Shown in pieces: positions 14,668 through 23,400 of a DNA stretch of 64,000 bases. The stretch is from DATEGZ01 sp035519535 (GTDB lineage: Bacteria > Acidobacteriota > Vicinamibacteria > Vicinamibacterales > SCN-69-37), in the NCBI GenBank assembly GCA_035519535.1, contig DATIWF010000104.1, positions 1-64,000 on the forward strand, in the 5' to 3' direction. The notes beneath the pieces were generated by a model that had not been told where the DNA came from, searched no databases, and was given only the letters and a program-made list of their open reading frames with translations. A program made the position numbers and the translations under genes. Numbering within the stretch: the first letter of the stretch is position 1; each line of letters opens with the position of its first letter.

Positions 14668-17306
14668 GTGTCCGCCTCGCGCTTGAGCTCGGCCAGGAGC
14701 GCGAGCGCCTCGAGAGGCGTCAGGCGGTTGATGTCGAGGCCCCTCAGCCGGAGGACGATCGGATCCGGATCGGCCGGCGCCTGGAAGAGGCCGAGTTGCT
14801 GCGTCGGCGCCACCGCGCCGCTGAGACTCGGCCGGCCGCCGCGCGCCAGCTCGTCCCGCTCGAGCGACTTGAGAATCTCCGCGGCGCGCCGGACCACCGC
14901 GGGAGGCAGGCCGGCGAGCTGCGCCACGTGAATGCCGTAGCTGCGATCCGATCGCCCGGCGACGATCTTGTGGAGGAAGACGATCTCGTCCCGGTACTCG
15001 CGCGCGGCGACGTGGCAATTGACGACGCCGGGCAGCGCGTCGGCGAGATCGGTGAGCTCGTGGTAGTGCGTGGCGAAGATCGTCTTCGGCCGCGCGCGCT
15101 CGTTCGACACGAGGTGCTCGGCGACGGCCCAGGCCAGGCTCAGGCCGTCGAACGTCGCGGTGCCGCGGCCGATTTCGTCGAGGATCACGAGGCTCCGCGT
15201 CGTCGCCGCGTGCAGGATGGTCGCCGTCTCCTGCATCTCGACCATGAACGTGGACTGACCGCGCGTGATGTTGTCGGACGCACCAACGCGCGCGAAGATC
15301 CGATCGACAATCGCGAGCTTCGCGCTCTTGGCCGGCACGAACGAGCCGGCCTGCGCCAGGAGCGACAGCAGCGCGACCTGCCGCAGATACGTGCTCTTGC
15401 CGCCCATGTTGGGCCCCGTGAGCACGACCAGCTGGCGGTCCGTGCCGTTGAGCAGCACATCGTTCGGGACGAAGGCCTCCGCGACGTGTCGCTCGACGAT
15501 GGGATGCCGCGCGTCGATCGCGTGGATCTCGTCGCCGTCGTGCACCTGCGGCTTGATGTAGTTGTTGAGGGCCGCCGTCTCGGCGAGGGCGGCGATCACG
15601 TCGAGCGCGGCCACGGCGCGGGCCGTGTCCAGGATCCGCGGGGCCTCGGCCGCCAGCCGCAGCCGGAGCGCTTCGAAGAGCTCCAGCTCCCGCTCGAGGA
15701 TGCGCTCGTCGGCGCCGAGCACCTGGTCCTCGTATTCCTTGAGCGCCGGCGTGATGAAACGCTCGCCGCCGGCCACCGTCTGTTTGCGCGTGTAGTCGGC
15801 CGGCACGGCGCCGAGGTTCGACTTCGACACTTCGATGTAGTACCCGAAGACCCGGTTGTACCGGACCTTGAGCGACGTGATCCCCGTGCGCGCGCGCTCC
15901 GCCTCCTCCATCGCGGCGATGGCCGTGCGCCCGCCCCGGCTGATCCCGCGGAGGCGATCCAGGTCCGGATCGACGCCGTCCCGAATGACGTTGCCGTCGC
16001 GGACCGCCGCCGGCGGCTCGCTGAGGAGCGTGCGCTCGATGTCGTCGCGCACGTCCGTGAGGTCGTCGAGTTCGGCCACGAGGCTCTTGACGAGCGGCGC
16101 CTGGAAGTCCGCCGCGCCCGCGCGCAGGCGCGGCAGGAGCGCGACCGACTGCCCGAGGGCGACCAGGTCGCGCGGCCCCGCTGTCGCGAGCGAGATCCGC
16201 GCGATGAGCCGCTCGAGATCGTGGATGCCCTTGAAGAGCTCGCGCTGCCGCGCGCGGTCGGTCGATCGAAACGCGACGTCCTCGACGGCGTCGAGCCGGT
16301 CCTCGATCCGCGCGAGCGTGACGAGCGGCCGAAGCAGCCACTGCCGCAGCATCCGCCCGCCCATCGCCGTGACCGTGCGGTCGATCGTATCGAGCAGCGA
16401 TCCCGAGCGTCCGCCCTCGGCGCCCTCGACGACGTTGAGGTGGCGCAGCGTCACGGGATCGATGAGCAGCGCGTCGGCGGCCACGCGCAGGGAGATGTCG
16501 CGGACGTGCGAGAGATTGCCGCGCTGCGTATCCCGCAGGTAGGCGACGATGGCGCCGGCCGCCGCCACGGCCGCCGGCGCGCCCTCGAGGCCGTACCCGG
16601 AGAGCGACGAGCTGCGCAGCTGCTCGAGCAGCGTCGCGCGCGCGCGCCCGGCCTCGAACATCCACTCGTCGAGACGCGTCAGGCGCGGCGCCGCGAGCGG
16701 CGAGAGCGCCGCATCGATCTGGCTCGTCTCGGCCGCGAGCAGCTCGCGCGGCCGCAGCACCGCCAGCTCGGCGGACACCGCCGCGGCCGCGTCCGCTCCC
16801 GCAAACTCCGCCGCCGCGAATTCTCCGGTGGAGACGTCGAGGAAGGCGAGCCCCCAGGCCGGCGAGACGAGGCCCGCCGGCACGATCGCCGCAAGAAACG
16901 CCGGCTCGCGCGCCTCGAGGTACCCGGCGTCCGTGAAGGTCCCGGGCGAGACGACGCGCGTGACCTCGCGCCGGACGATGCCCTTCGCCTTTCGCGGGTC
17001 CTCGACCTGATCGCAGATGGCGACGCGGTACCCCTTGCGCACGAGCCTCGCCAGATACGTCTCGAGCGCGTGATGCGGCACGCCGCACATCGGAATCGCG
17101 ACGCCGCTCGCGTCCTTCGCGCGCGACGTCAGCGCCAGCTCGAGCACGCGCGCGGCCGTGAGCGCGTCCTCGTAGAACATCTCGTAGAAGTCGCCCATCC
17201 GGAACAGCACGATCGCGTCGCGGTGCTGGCGCTTGACCTCGAGATACTGGCGCATGGCCGGCGTGGCCGACAGGGACGCGGGAGACGGCGGGGAAGAGCT
17301 GGTCAC
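14664..17306 (-). CDS. mutS: DNA mismatch repair protein MutS
   Basis: This is an 880-residue MutS1. It has the N-terminal mismatch-binding domain with the Phe-X-Glu motif in FRMGDFYEMFYEDA (about residues 35-48), clamp and lever regions, Walker A GPNMGGKSTYLRQ, Walker B LVILDEIGRGTATFDGLS and the ATHYHELTDLA signature, all full length. It recognises base mismatches in cytoplasmic DNA with MutL (not in this window). The start is GTG 17306; an alternative start is ATG at residue 18. Upstream, a TATACT box sits about 47 bases away and overlaps the tsaB-rimI promoter. Confidence 0.97.
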   Translation of the reverse strand: MTSSSPPSPASLSATPAMRQYLEVKRQHRDAIVLFRMGDFYEMFYEDALTAARVLELALTSRAKDASGVAIPMCGVPHHALETYLARLVRKGYRVAICDQVEDPRKAKGIVRREVTRVVSPGTFTDAGYLEAREPAFLAAIVPAGLVSPAWGLAFLDVSTGEFAAAEFAGADAAAAVSAELAVLRPRELLAAETSQIDAALSPLAAPRLTRLDEWMFEAGRARATLLEQLRSSSLSGYGLEGAPAAVAAAGAIVAYLRDTQRGNLSHVRDISLRVAADALLIDPVTLRHLNVVEGAEGGRSGSLLDTIDRTVTAMGGRMLRQWLLRPLVTLARIEDRLDAVEDVAFRSTDRARQRELFKGIHDLERLIARISLATAGPRDLVALGQSVALLPRLRAGAADFQAPLVKSLVAELDDLTDVRDDIERTLLSEPPAAVRDGNVIRDGVDPDLDRLRGISRGGRTAIAAMEEAERARTGITSLKVRYNRVFGYYIEVSKSNLGAVPADYTRKQTVAGGERFITPALKEYEDQVLGADERILERELELFEALRLRLAAEAPRILDTARAVAALDVIAALAETAALNNYIKPQVHDGDEIHAIDARHPIVERHVAEAFVPNDVLLNGTDRQLVVLTGPNMGGKSTYLRQVALLSLLAQAGSFVPAKSAKLAIVDRIFARVGASDNITRGQSTFMVEMQETATILHAATTRSLVILDEIGRGTATFDGLSLAWAVAEHLVSNERARPKTIFATHYHELTDLADALPGVVNCHVAAREYRDEIVFLHKIVAGRSDRSYGIHVAQLAGLPPAVVRRAAEILKSLERDELARGGRPSLSGAVAPTQQLGLFQAPADPDPIVLRLRGLDINRLTPLEALALLAELKREADT

Positions 17307-17352
17307 GGGAAGGACAGCGGCTCAGACGTCGAAAGCGGGCAGAACCAGCCGG

Positions 17353-17360
17353 AGTATAAC
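17353..17360. promoter_or_regulatory. Symmetric, divergent -10 box between mutS and tsaB-rimI
   Basis: AGTATAAC reads as TATAAC toward tsaB-rimI, eight bases before its ATG, and as TATACT toward mutS, which would have a leader of about 40 bases. Shared symmetric -10 sequences are known to drive divergent transcription in bacteria. No convincing -35 boxes are seen. Confidence 0.45.
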
Positions 17361-17368
17361 ATTGCGCC

Positions 17369-18568
17369 ATGCTCGTGCTGGCGCTCGAGACCGTGACGCG
17401 CGCAGGCAGCGTCGCGGTCATGGACGGCGCCGCGTCCCACGCCGCGATCGGTGATGCGTCCCGCACGCACGGCGAGCGGCTGCCTCAGGACGCCACGTCC
17501 TGGCTCGCGCGGTACGGCCGCACGCTCGCTGACGTCGACCTGTTTGCCGTCATCGCCGGCCCCGGATCGTTCACGGGACTGCGCGTCGGCATGGCCGCCA
17601 TCCAGGGATTCGCGCTGTCGCGCGACCGCAAGGTCGTCGCCGTCCCGACGCTCGACGCGCTCGCCTGCGGCTGGCTCGATCGCGCCCACCTCACCCAGCC
17701 GACGCGCGTCGTCGCGTGCCTCGACGGCCAACGGGGCGAGGTATTCGCCGCGGGTTGGGAGCTCGATCGGGACGCGGCGTTCGAAGCCGCGCGCGTGAGT
17801 TTCGAGCCGCGTGTCGGCCGGCCGGAGGAGCTTAAGGCCGAGCTGGCGCACCTGGCGCACCGCGCGCCGACCGTCGTGATTGGCGACGGCGCGCGCCGGT
17901 ACGAGTCGATCTTCGCGTCGCCGGCGCTGGCGATCGCCGTGGCGGACCTCCCCGTGCCCCTGGCCGAGGTCGCCGCGCGCACCGCGATGGCCCACCCCGA
18001 GCGCGGCGTGGCGCCGCACGCGCTGCGGCCGATCTACATCCGCCGGCCAGACGCCGTGCTCGCCCGCGATCGCGTCCGCGCGCAGGCGGGCGCCGCCCCG
18101 ACCGATCCCTTCGCGGGCTTCACGATCGAGCGCGCCGCGGCGCGCGACGACATCGCCGCCGTCGAGGCGCTGCAGCGGCGGACGTTTACGAATCCCTGGG
18201 CGGCTGAGTCCATCCGCTGGGAGCTCGAGCACACCGACGTGGCCCGGCTCTATGTCATGCGAGCGCCGGACGGCACGCTGGTCGCGTACTGCGCCTGCTG
18301 GATCATCTTCGACGAGCTGCACATCAACAGCCTCGCGGTGGACGAGGCCTGGCGCCGCCGTGGGGTGGCGCGGCGGCTGCTTGAAGCGGTGCTCCGGGAG
18401 GCTGCCGCCGGGGGCGCCCGGTCCGCCACGCTCGAGGTGCGCCGGTCGAACGAGGCGGCCCGCGCCCTGTACGAGGGCCTCGGGTTCCACGTCGACGCGG
18501 TCCGCCGCGATTACTACCAGCACCCGCGCGAGGATGCGCTCATCCTCTGGAATCGGCGGATCAGCTAG
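17369..18568 (+). CDS. TsaB-RimI fusion: tRNA t6A modification protein joined to ribosomal-protein acetyltransferase
   Basis: The 399-residue product is two proteins in one. Residues 1-230 are TsaB: MLVLALETVTRAGSVAV, AVIAGPGSFTGLRVGMA and the VPTLDALA stretch; this ASKHA-fold partner of TsaD is needed to make N6-threonylcarbamoyladenosine in ANN-decoding tRNAs. Residues 250-399 are a GNAT acetyltransferase of the RimI type, with the acetyl-CoA loop AWRRRGVARRLLEAVL and the tail EVRRSNEAARALYEGLGFHVDAVRRDYY. tsaB and rimI are commonly neighbours; here they are in one uninterrupted frame. The -10 box lies eight bases from the ATG, so the mRNA is probably leaderless. Confidence 0.92.
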   Translation: MLVLALETVTRAGSVAVMDGAASHAAIGDASRTHGERLPQDATSWLARYGRTLADVDLFAVIAGPGSFTGLRVGMAAIQGFALSRDRKVVAVPTLDALACGWLDRAHLTQPTRVVACLDGQRGEVFAAGWELDRDAAFEAARVSFEPRVGRPEELKAELAHLAHRAPTVVIGDGARRYESIFASPALAIAVADLPVPLAEVAARTAMAHPERGVAPHALRPIYIRRPDAVLARDRVRAQAGAAPTDPFAGFTIERAAARDDIAAVEALQRRTFTNPWAAESIRWELEHTDVARLYVMRAPDGTLVAYCACWIIFDELHINSLAVDEAWRRRGVARRLLEAVLREAAAGGARSATLEVRRSNEAARALYEGLGFHVDAVRRDYYQHPREDALILWNRRIS

Positions 18569-18597
18569 GTACCCGACGTACCGACGCTGTCTTTTTC
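18568..18597 (+). repeat. Solitary remnant of the hairpin repeat found at 3-482
   Basis: GGTACCCGACGTACC (18568-18582) shares 14 consecutive bases with the arms of the first array. It is followed by GACGCTG and CTTTTTC, matching the start of the array's conserved part (GACGCTGGTCGACTTTTTTC) with a gap. It begins within the tsaB-rimI stop codon. Confidence 0.55.
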
Positions 18598-18626
18598 GAA
18601 GAGATTGTGCTAGCTTGCGCCTGACT

Positions 18627-18653
18627 GAGATCGCGCGCAGGCGATCTCCTTTT
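18627..18653 (+). terminator. Rho-independent terminator after tsaB-rimI
   Basis: A perfect 8-bp stem, GAGATCGC / GCGATCTC, with a six-base loop is followed by CTTTTCC. It lies about 60 bases past the tsaB-rimI stop and before the YdcH-like gene, so it may instead act as an attenuator of the latter. Confidence 0.5.
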
Positions 18654-18691
18654 CCGGGGGCCCCAGCCCCGGCGACAAAAGGAGGCGGAGC

Positions 18692-18949
18692 ATGGCAGAC
18701 GCTCAGCTCCCGATCAAAGACGACGTGAAGGCCGCGCTGCTTCGGACCGATGAAAGCTTCAGGCAGTTGGTCACGGAGCATCAAGCCCTCGACGAACGGA
18801 TTCGCCACCTCGCCAGTCTCGCCTACCTCACCGACCAGCAACGCTTCGAGCAAACGGCCCTGAAAAAGCACAAACTCGCGCTCAAGGATCGCATCGAAGC
18901 GATGATGCGGCAGCAGTATCCGGCGTCGCCGCCGCTCGCGCAGCACTAG
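18692..18949 (+). CDS. YdcH/DUF465-family small protein
   Basis: The 85-residue, highly charged helical protein fits the DUF465 (YdcH) family: a central EHQALDERIRHLASL helix and C-terminal LKKHKLALKDRIEAMMRQ, forming a short helical hairpin or coiled coil. The family has no agreed function. A textbook ribosome site, AAAAGGAGG at 18677-18685, sits seven bases before the ATG, unlike most neighbours, so strong translation is expected. Confidence 0.85.
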   Translation: MADAQLPIKDDVKAALLRTDESFRQLVTEHQALDERIRHLASLAYLTDQQRFEQTALKKHKLALKDRIEAMMRQQYPASPPLAQH

Positions 18950-19001
18950 CCCGACCCTCAGGACAGACCGCCGCACCGCACTCCCGGCCTGGGTGTCCGC
19001 G

Positions 19002-19030
19002 CTGACCGTCTGTCGTGACTTCTGTACAAT
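19002..19030 (+). promoter_or_regulatory. psd promoter, predicted leaderless
   Basis: CTGACC (19002-19007) and TACAAT (19025-19030) are 17 bases apart, and TG precedes the -10 box. The -10 ends six bases before GTG 19037, placing transcription start at the start codon. Confidence 0.5.
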
Positions 19031-19036
19031 CAGGTT

Positions 19037-19669
19037 GTGGGAATCGACCGAGCCGCGGTGCCGTTCGTGGCGCTCGCCGCGACGCCGTCGGTAGTGTCGC
19101 TGCTGGCGGGCGCGACCGGCGCGGCCGCCTCGCTCGCGGTGCTGCCGGTCGCGGTCGGGCTCTTCTTTCGCGACCCCGGCCGCACGCCGCCGGCCGATCC
19201 GCAGGCCGTGCTCGCGCCCGCCGATGGCCGGGTGATGTTCGCCGGCGACGCGCCCGCCGACAGCGCGCCCTCGGGCGCGTGGCGGCAGGTCACCATTTTT
19301 CTGTCGCTCTTCGATGTCCACATCAACCGGACGCCCGTGGCCGGGCGCGTGACGCGCGTTGACTACGTGCCCGGCAGCTTCCTCCCGGCGTACCGTCCGG
19401 AGGCTCGCCGCAACGAGCACTCGGAAATCTGGCTCGACCACCGGGGCCAGACCGTGGTCGCTCGCCAGGTCGTGGGCGTGCTCGCGCGCCGCGTCGTGTG
19501 CCGCGTCAAACGAGGCGACGACCTGGCCGCCGGCGCGCGCATCGGGCTGATGAAGTTCGGATCGCGCATGGACGTGTTCGTGCCGCGGACGGCCCAGCTG
19601 CTCGTGACGACCGGACAGACCGTCCGCGGCGGCGAGACTGTGATCGCCCGCCTGGCGGCGGGGGACTAG
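19037..19669 (+). CDS. psd: Phosphatidylserine decarboxylase (short, PSD-A type)
   Basis: The 210-residue proenzyme matches the short decarboxylase class: one or two N-terminal hydrophobic segments, FFRDPGRTPPADPQ, VLAPADGRV, the FLSLFDVHINRTPVAGRV core and the C-terminal KFGSRMDVFVP. The Gly-Ser bond in FGS is the expected self-cleavage site that makes the pyruvoyl group. It converts phosphatidylserine to phosphatidylethanolamine at the membrane. pssA follows after three bases, so the two steps of PE synthesis form one operon. Confidence 0.93.
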   Translation: MGIDRAAVPFVALAATPSVVSLLAGATGAAASLAVLPVAVGLFFRDPGRTPPADPQAVLAPADGRVMFAGDAPADSAPSGAWRQVTIFLSLFDVHINRTPVAGRVTRVDYVPGSFLPAYRPEARRNEHSEIWLDHRGQTVVARQVVGVLARRVVCRVKRGDDLAAGARIGLMKFGSRMDVFVPRTAQLLVTTGQTVRGGETVIARLAAGD

Positions 19670-19672
19670 CGC

Positions 19673-20449
19673 ATGGTCGATCTATTCGACGTCCGCCGCC
19701 CGCACGAGCCGCGCAAGCGCCGCGGCGTGTTCCTGCTGCCGAGCCTCTTCACGATCGGCAACATGTTCTGCGGCTACGCGTGCATCGTGTACGCGATGCG
19801 CGGCGACCTCGTCACGGCCGCGCCGTTCATCGGCTTCGCGATCGTCCTCGACATGCTCGACGGCCGGATGGCGCGGCTCACCAACACGACCAGCGCCTTC
19901 GGGGTCGAATTCGACTCGCTGGCCGATGTCATCTCGTTCGGCGTGGCTCCCTCGGTGCTCGCCTATGCCTGGGGCCTGTCCGAGCTCGGGCGCATTGGTT
20001 GGGCCGCCGGCTTCTTCTTCGTCAGTACGGCCGCGATCCGGCTCGCGCGCTTCAACATCCAGTCGGCGAGCGCGCAGCTCGACAAGCGCTACTTCATCGG
20101 CATGCCCGCGCCCGCGGCCGCTGGCGTCGTTGCCGCCACGATCTTCGCGTGGCCGTACCCGGTGTCCGGCTATCCGCAGGGCGGCGCCGCCGCCATGGTC
20201 GTCCTCGTGCCCGCGGCGCTCATGGTCAGCACGTTCCGCTTCCGCAGCTTCAAGACCATCAACTTCGGGTGGGGTCCGTCGTACCTGCCGCTCATCGGCT
20301 TCGCCCTGCTCATCGCGTTCATCACGACCGAGCCGCGCTTGACGCTGCCCGCGCTGGCGTACGGCTATCTGCTCTCGGCGTTCGTGGAGTTCGCGATCAC
20401 GCGCCTGCGGGCCCGCCGCGAGGGCCTGCCACCGGCAGCGTCAGCGTGA
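19673..20449 (+). CDS. pssA: CDP-diacylglycerol--serine O-phosphatidyltransferase
   Basis: The 258-residue membrane protein carries the complete CDP-alcohol phosphotransferase motif from DMLDGRMAR through FGVEFDSLAD (D-x2-DG-x2-AR-x8-G-x3-D-x3-D). Several hydrophobic helices and the FLLPSLFTIGNMFCGY start are typical of the Bacillus-type PssA. It makes phosphatidylserine, the substrate of psd just upstream. Its last 53 bases overlap, tail to tail, the end of the histidine kinase gene on the other strand. Confidence 0.95.
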   Translation: MVDLFDVRRPHEPRKRRGVFLLPSLFTIGNMFCGYACIVYAMRGDLVTAAPFIGFAIVLDMLDGRMARLTNTTSAFGVEFDSLADVISFGVAPSVLAYAWGLSELGRIGWAAGFFFVSTAAIRLARFNIQSASAQLDKRYFIGMPAPAAAGVVAATIFAWPYPVSGYPQGGAAAMVVLVPAALMVSTFRFRSFKTINFGWGPSYLPLIGFALLIAFITTEPRLTLPALAYGYLLSAFVEFAITRLRARREGLPPAASA

Positions 20450-23400
20450 CGATCGTCCCCTTGCCGGGCGCGCTCGCGATCGACATCGCCCCGCCGCACA
20501 GCTCGACATTGCGCTTCGCGTTGGCCAGGCCGAGCCCCGATCCCGCCGTCTTCGTCGAGAAGTAGGGCTCGAACGCGCGCCGGACGGCCTCCGCGTCCAT
20601 CCCGACGCCGGTGTCGCTGACGTCCATCGCGATCCGCGAGTTCCACGCTTCCGCGGTAATGCGGACCGTGCCGCCCTCGGGCATCGCCTGCAGGGCGTTC
20701 TCGACGATGTTGGTGAGGGCGCGCGCGACGAGCGTGCGGTCGATCCAGACGGGCGGCAGCGTCGCCGGCACGTCGACGTCGATCCGGTGCTTGGACCCGA
20801 GGCCCGGCCGGTACGGCGCCACGACCTCCTCGACGACGTCCGCCACGGCCACGGACGCCGGCCGCGCCGTCGGCTCGGCGGCGAACGTCGAGAACTCGCC
20901 CGCGATCTGCCGCAGCAGGCGCACCTGCCGGAGGATCGTCGTCACGCACTGATCAAAGACCGGGCCGAGCGGCCGGCGCGCGTCCTCGTGCACGCGCTGC
21001 AGGTGCTCGGCGGCCAGCTGGATCGGCGTGAGCGGGTTCTTGATCTCGTGGGCGACCTGACGCGCCATCTGCGCCCACGCCTTGATCTGCTGCGTGCGCG
21101 CGAGCTCGGCGCGCTGGGCCGCCAGCGTCTCGGTCATCGTGTTGAAGTCGTCGACGAGCCGACGGAGCTCGTCCGCGGTATCCGCGACGATGCGGACGTC
21201 GAGGCGGCCGGCCGCGATCTGGCGCGCCGCGCGAGTCAGGCGCGCGACCGGATCCGAGATTCGACCGGCGACCGACGCGCCCAGCCCGGCGGCAAACAGC
21301 ACGACGACGACCGCGCCGACGAGCACGCCGCGGTTGAGCTCGTCGATTTCGCGCTCGATCTCGCGCTGCCGGAGGGCGAGCGGGACGCTGAGCACGGCAT
21401 CGCGCCCGCGCCCGGGCACGGGCGCCGCGGCGACGAGATACTGAAACGATCCCAGCCGGTCGGGCACGACGAACGCCGGCGCGCGGTTGAGGGCAATCGC
21501 GCGGTAGGCGGCGGCCGGGGTGCGCACCGGCAGCAGCCCCGAGTCGAAGAGGTCGCGCTGGCTGGTCGCGACGAGCCGCGGGCCGTCGAACAGGTTGACG
21601 TCCTGGCCGATCACCTGGCCGATCCAGACCATGACGTCGTCGCTCGGGCCTTGCGACTGATCGGGCTGAGGCGCGGCGGCCGAGAGCTCCTCGAAGACGC
21701 GCCGCGCCACGGTCACGACGCTGGCGGCCTCGGATTCGACGTCCGCGCGGAACTTCGCCGTCATGTACGACCCGAAGGCGAGCGCCAGCATGAGCACCGG
21801 ACCGACGGCCGCGAGCACGAAGAACAGAAACAGCTTGCGGTAGAAGCTCGTGCGGATCTCGCGAAAGAGCGCGCCGAGCGGCAGGTCGCGACCCCGCCGG
21901 AACGGCGCGTACGCGGTCGCGCCGAGCAGGAAGGCGACGAAGATCGCCGCGGTGAGCGCCGCGGCCTCCGAAAGCCGGGTCGCATGCTCGAACATGGTGG
22001 ACACCGGGTAGCCCAGCGCGTAGATGCGGCCGCGGTCGCTGCCAAAGCGCACGCGGTACACGCGATCACCGGCGGGCAGCGTCGTCCAGAACGGGTCGCG
22101 CGACCGCGTCAGGCGGTCCGCGAGGTCCCGGGCAATCGGCCAGGCGACGCGGCCCGACGCAAACACCGGATGCAGGCTCCAGCCGTACACGACCACCTGC
22201 AGATCGGCGATGCGCGGCCCGATCGTCGCGTCCGCCAGCCCGAGCACGTCCGAGTACGGGTTGGCCGAAGATACAAAGGGCAGGGTCCGATAGTCCGGTG
22301 CCACATGCACGACCACGGCGCCGAGCATCCGGCCGGTGCTGTCGCAGAGCGCCCGCTCGGCGTGGAGCAGGTTACGGTCCTCGGCGCCGAAGCGCTTCAC
22401 CTCGCCAAAGACACCCCACGTGCAGCCCGTACCCGACCAGGCCGTCGTCGCGGTGCTGTAGATGTACTCGGGCAGGTTGAGGGCGAAGCGGCTGACGAGC
22501 ACGCGGCTCGCGTCGTAGAGCTCGACGCTGGACGTCACGCGGCCGCGCGACAGGCTCGTCTGACTCCACACGCGGAAGGCCTTCTGCGAGGACACCAGGC
22601 GCGCGGGCGGGGCCGGCGCGGAGACCAGCGCGACGAGCTCCGGAATGCTATCCAGCTCGCGCTGCACCTGCTCGAGCTGCGCCCGCAGCTCCTGCGGATA
22701 GTTCTCCGTCGCCGGCGCGTAGTCCTGATCGATGAGCGTCCGCGAGGTGAGGTCGGCGTAGAACGTCGCGATCGGATAGAGGACGATCGTCGGCAGGAAG
22801 AGCGCCCCGAACAAGAGCACGAGCCGCATCGCCTGCGTCGTGTGCCGGTAGTACCGGCGCACGGAAGCCGAAAACAGCGCGAAGCCCGCGGCGCTCGCCC
22901 CGACGCCGAGCACGCCGGCCCACGGCACGGCGTCGGCCGTGGCGCGGAGCACGAGCACCGCGACGGTCGGCAGCAGCCACAGCGCGACGGCCAGGAGCGC
23001 CGTGCCCGGCCGGCGCCACGACACGCGCCATCGTCCCGCCACGACGGCGAGCAGCGTCGCGACGGCCCAGTACAAGGCGAGCTGAAAGAGGATCAAGCTC
23101 GCGAGCGACATCAAGTTGTTCGCGTCGATGGGGAACAGCGGGTACTGCCAGCGATCGAGCGACGGCACGACGACGCGCTGCCGGAAGACGAAGGTGAGGA
23201 GCGTCAGCGTTCCGGCGGCGACGAGGCCAGCGAGCAGGTGTTCTGCGACGAACATGACCGGGGTGCGCGCCGCGTCGCGGCGGGCGAGGCGCCGCCACCA
23301 CCACGCCCCCGGCAGGAGCGCCACGAGCCCGATCGCGGCGAGCGCCGTGATGAGGTAGTCGACCGCGGCCGGCGCGGCCATCCGCGCGGCGAGCACCTGG

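Noticed and set aside
14668..17466. Upstream extension of the binding-protein frame through mutS
   Set aside because: mutS is certain in the other frame; GTG 14667 gives a proper lipoprotein signal.
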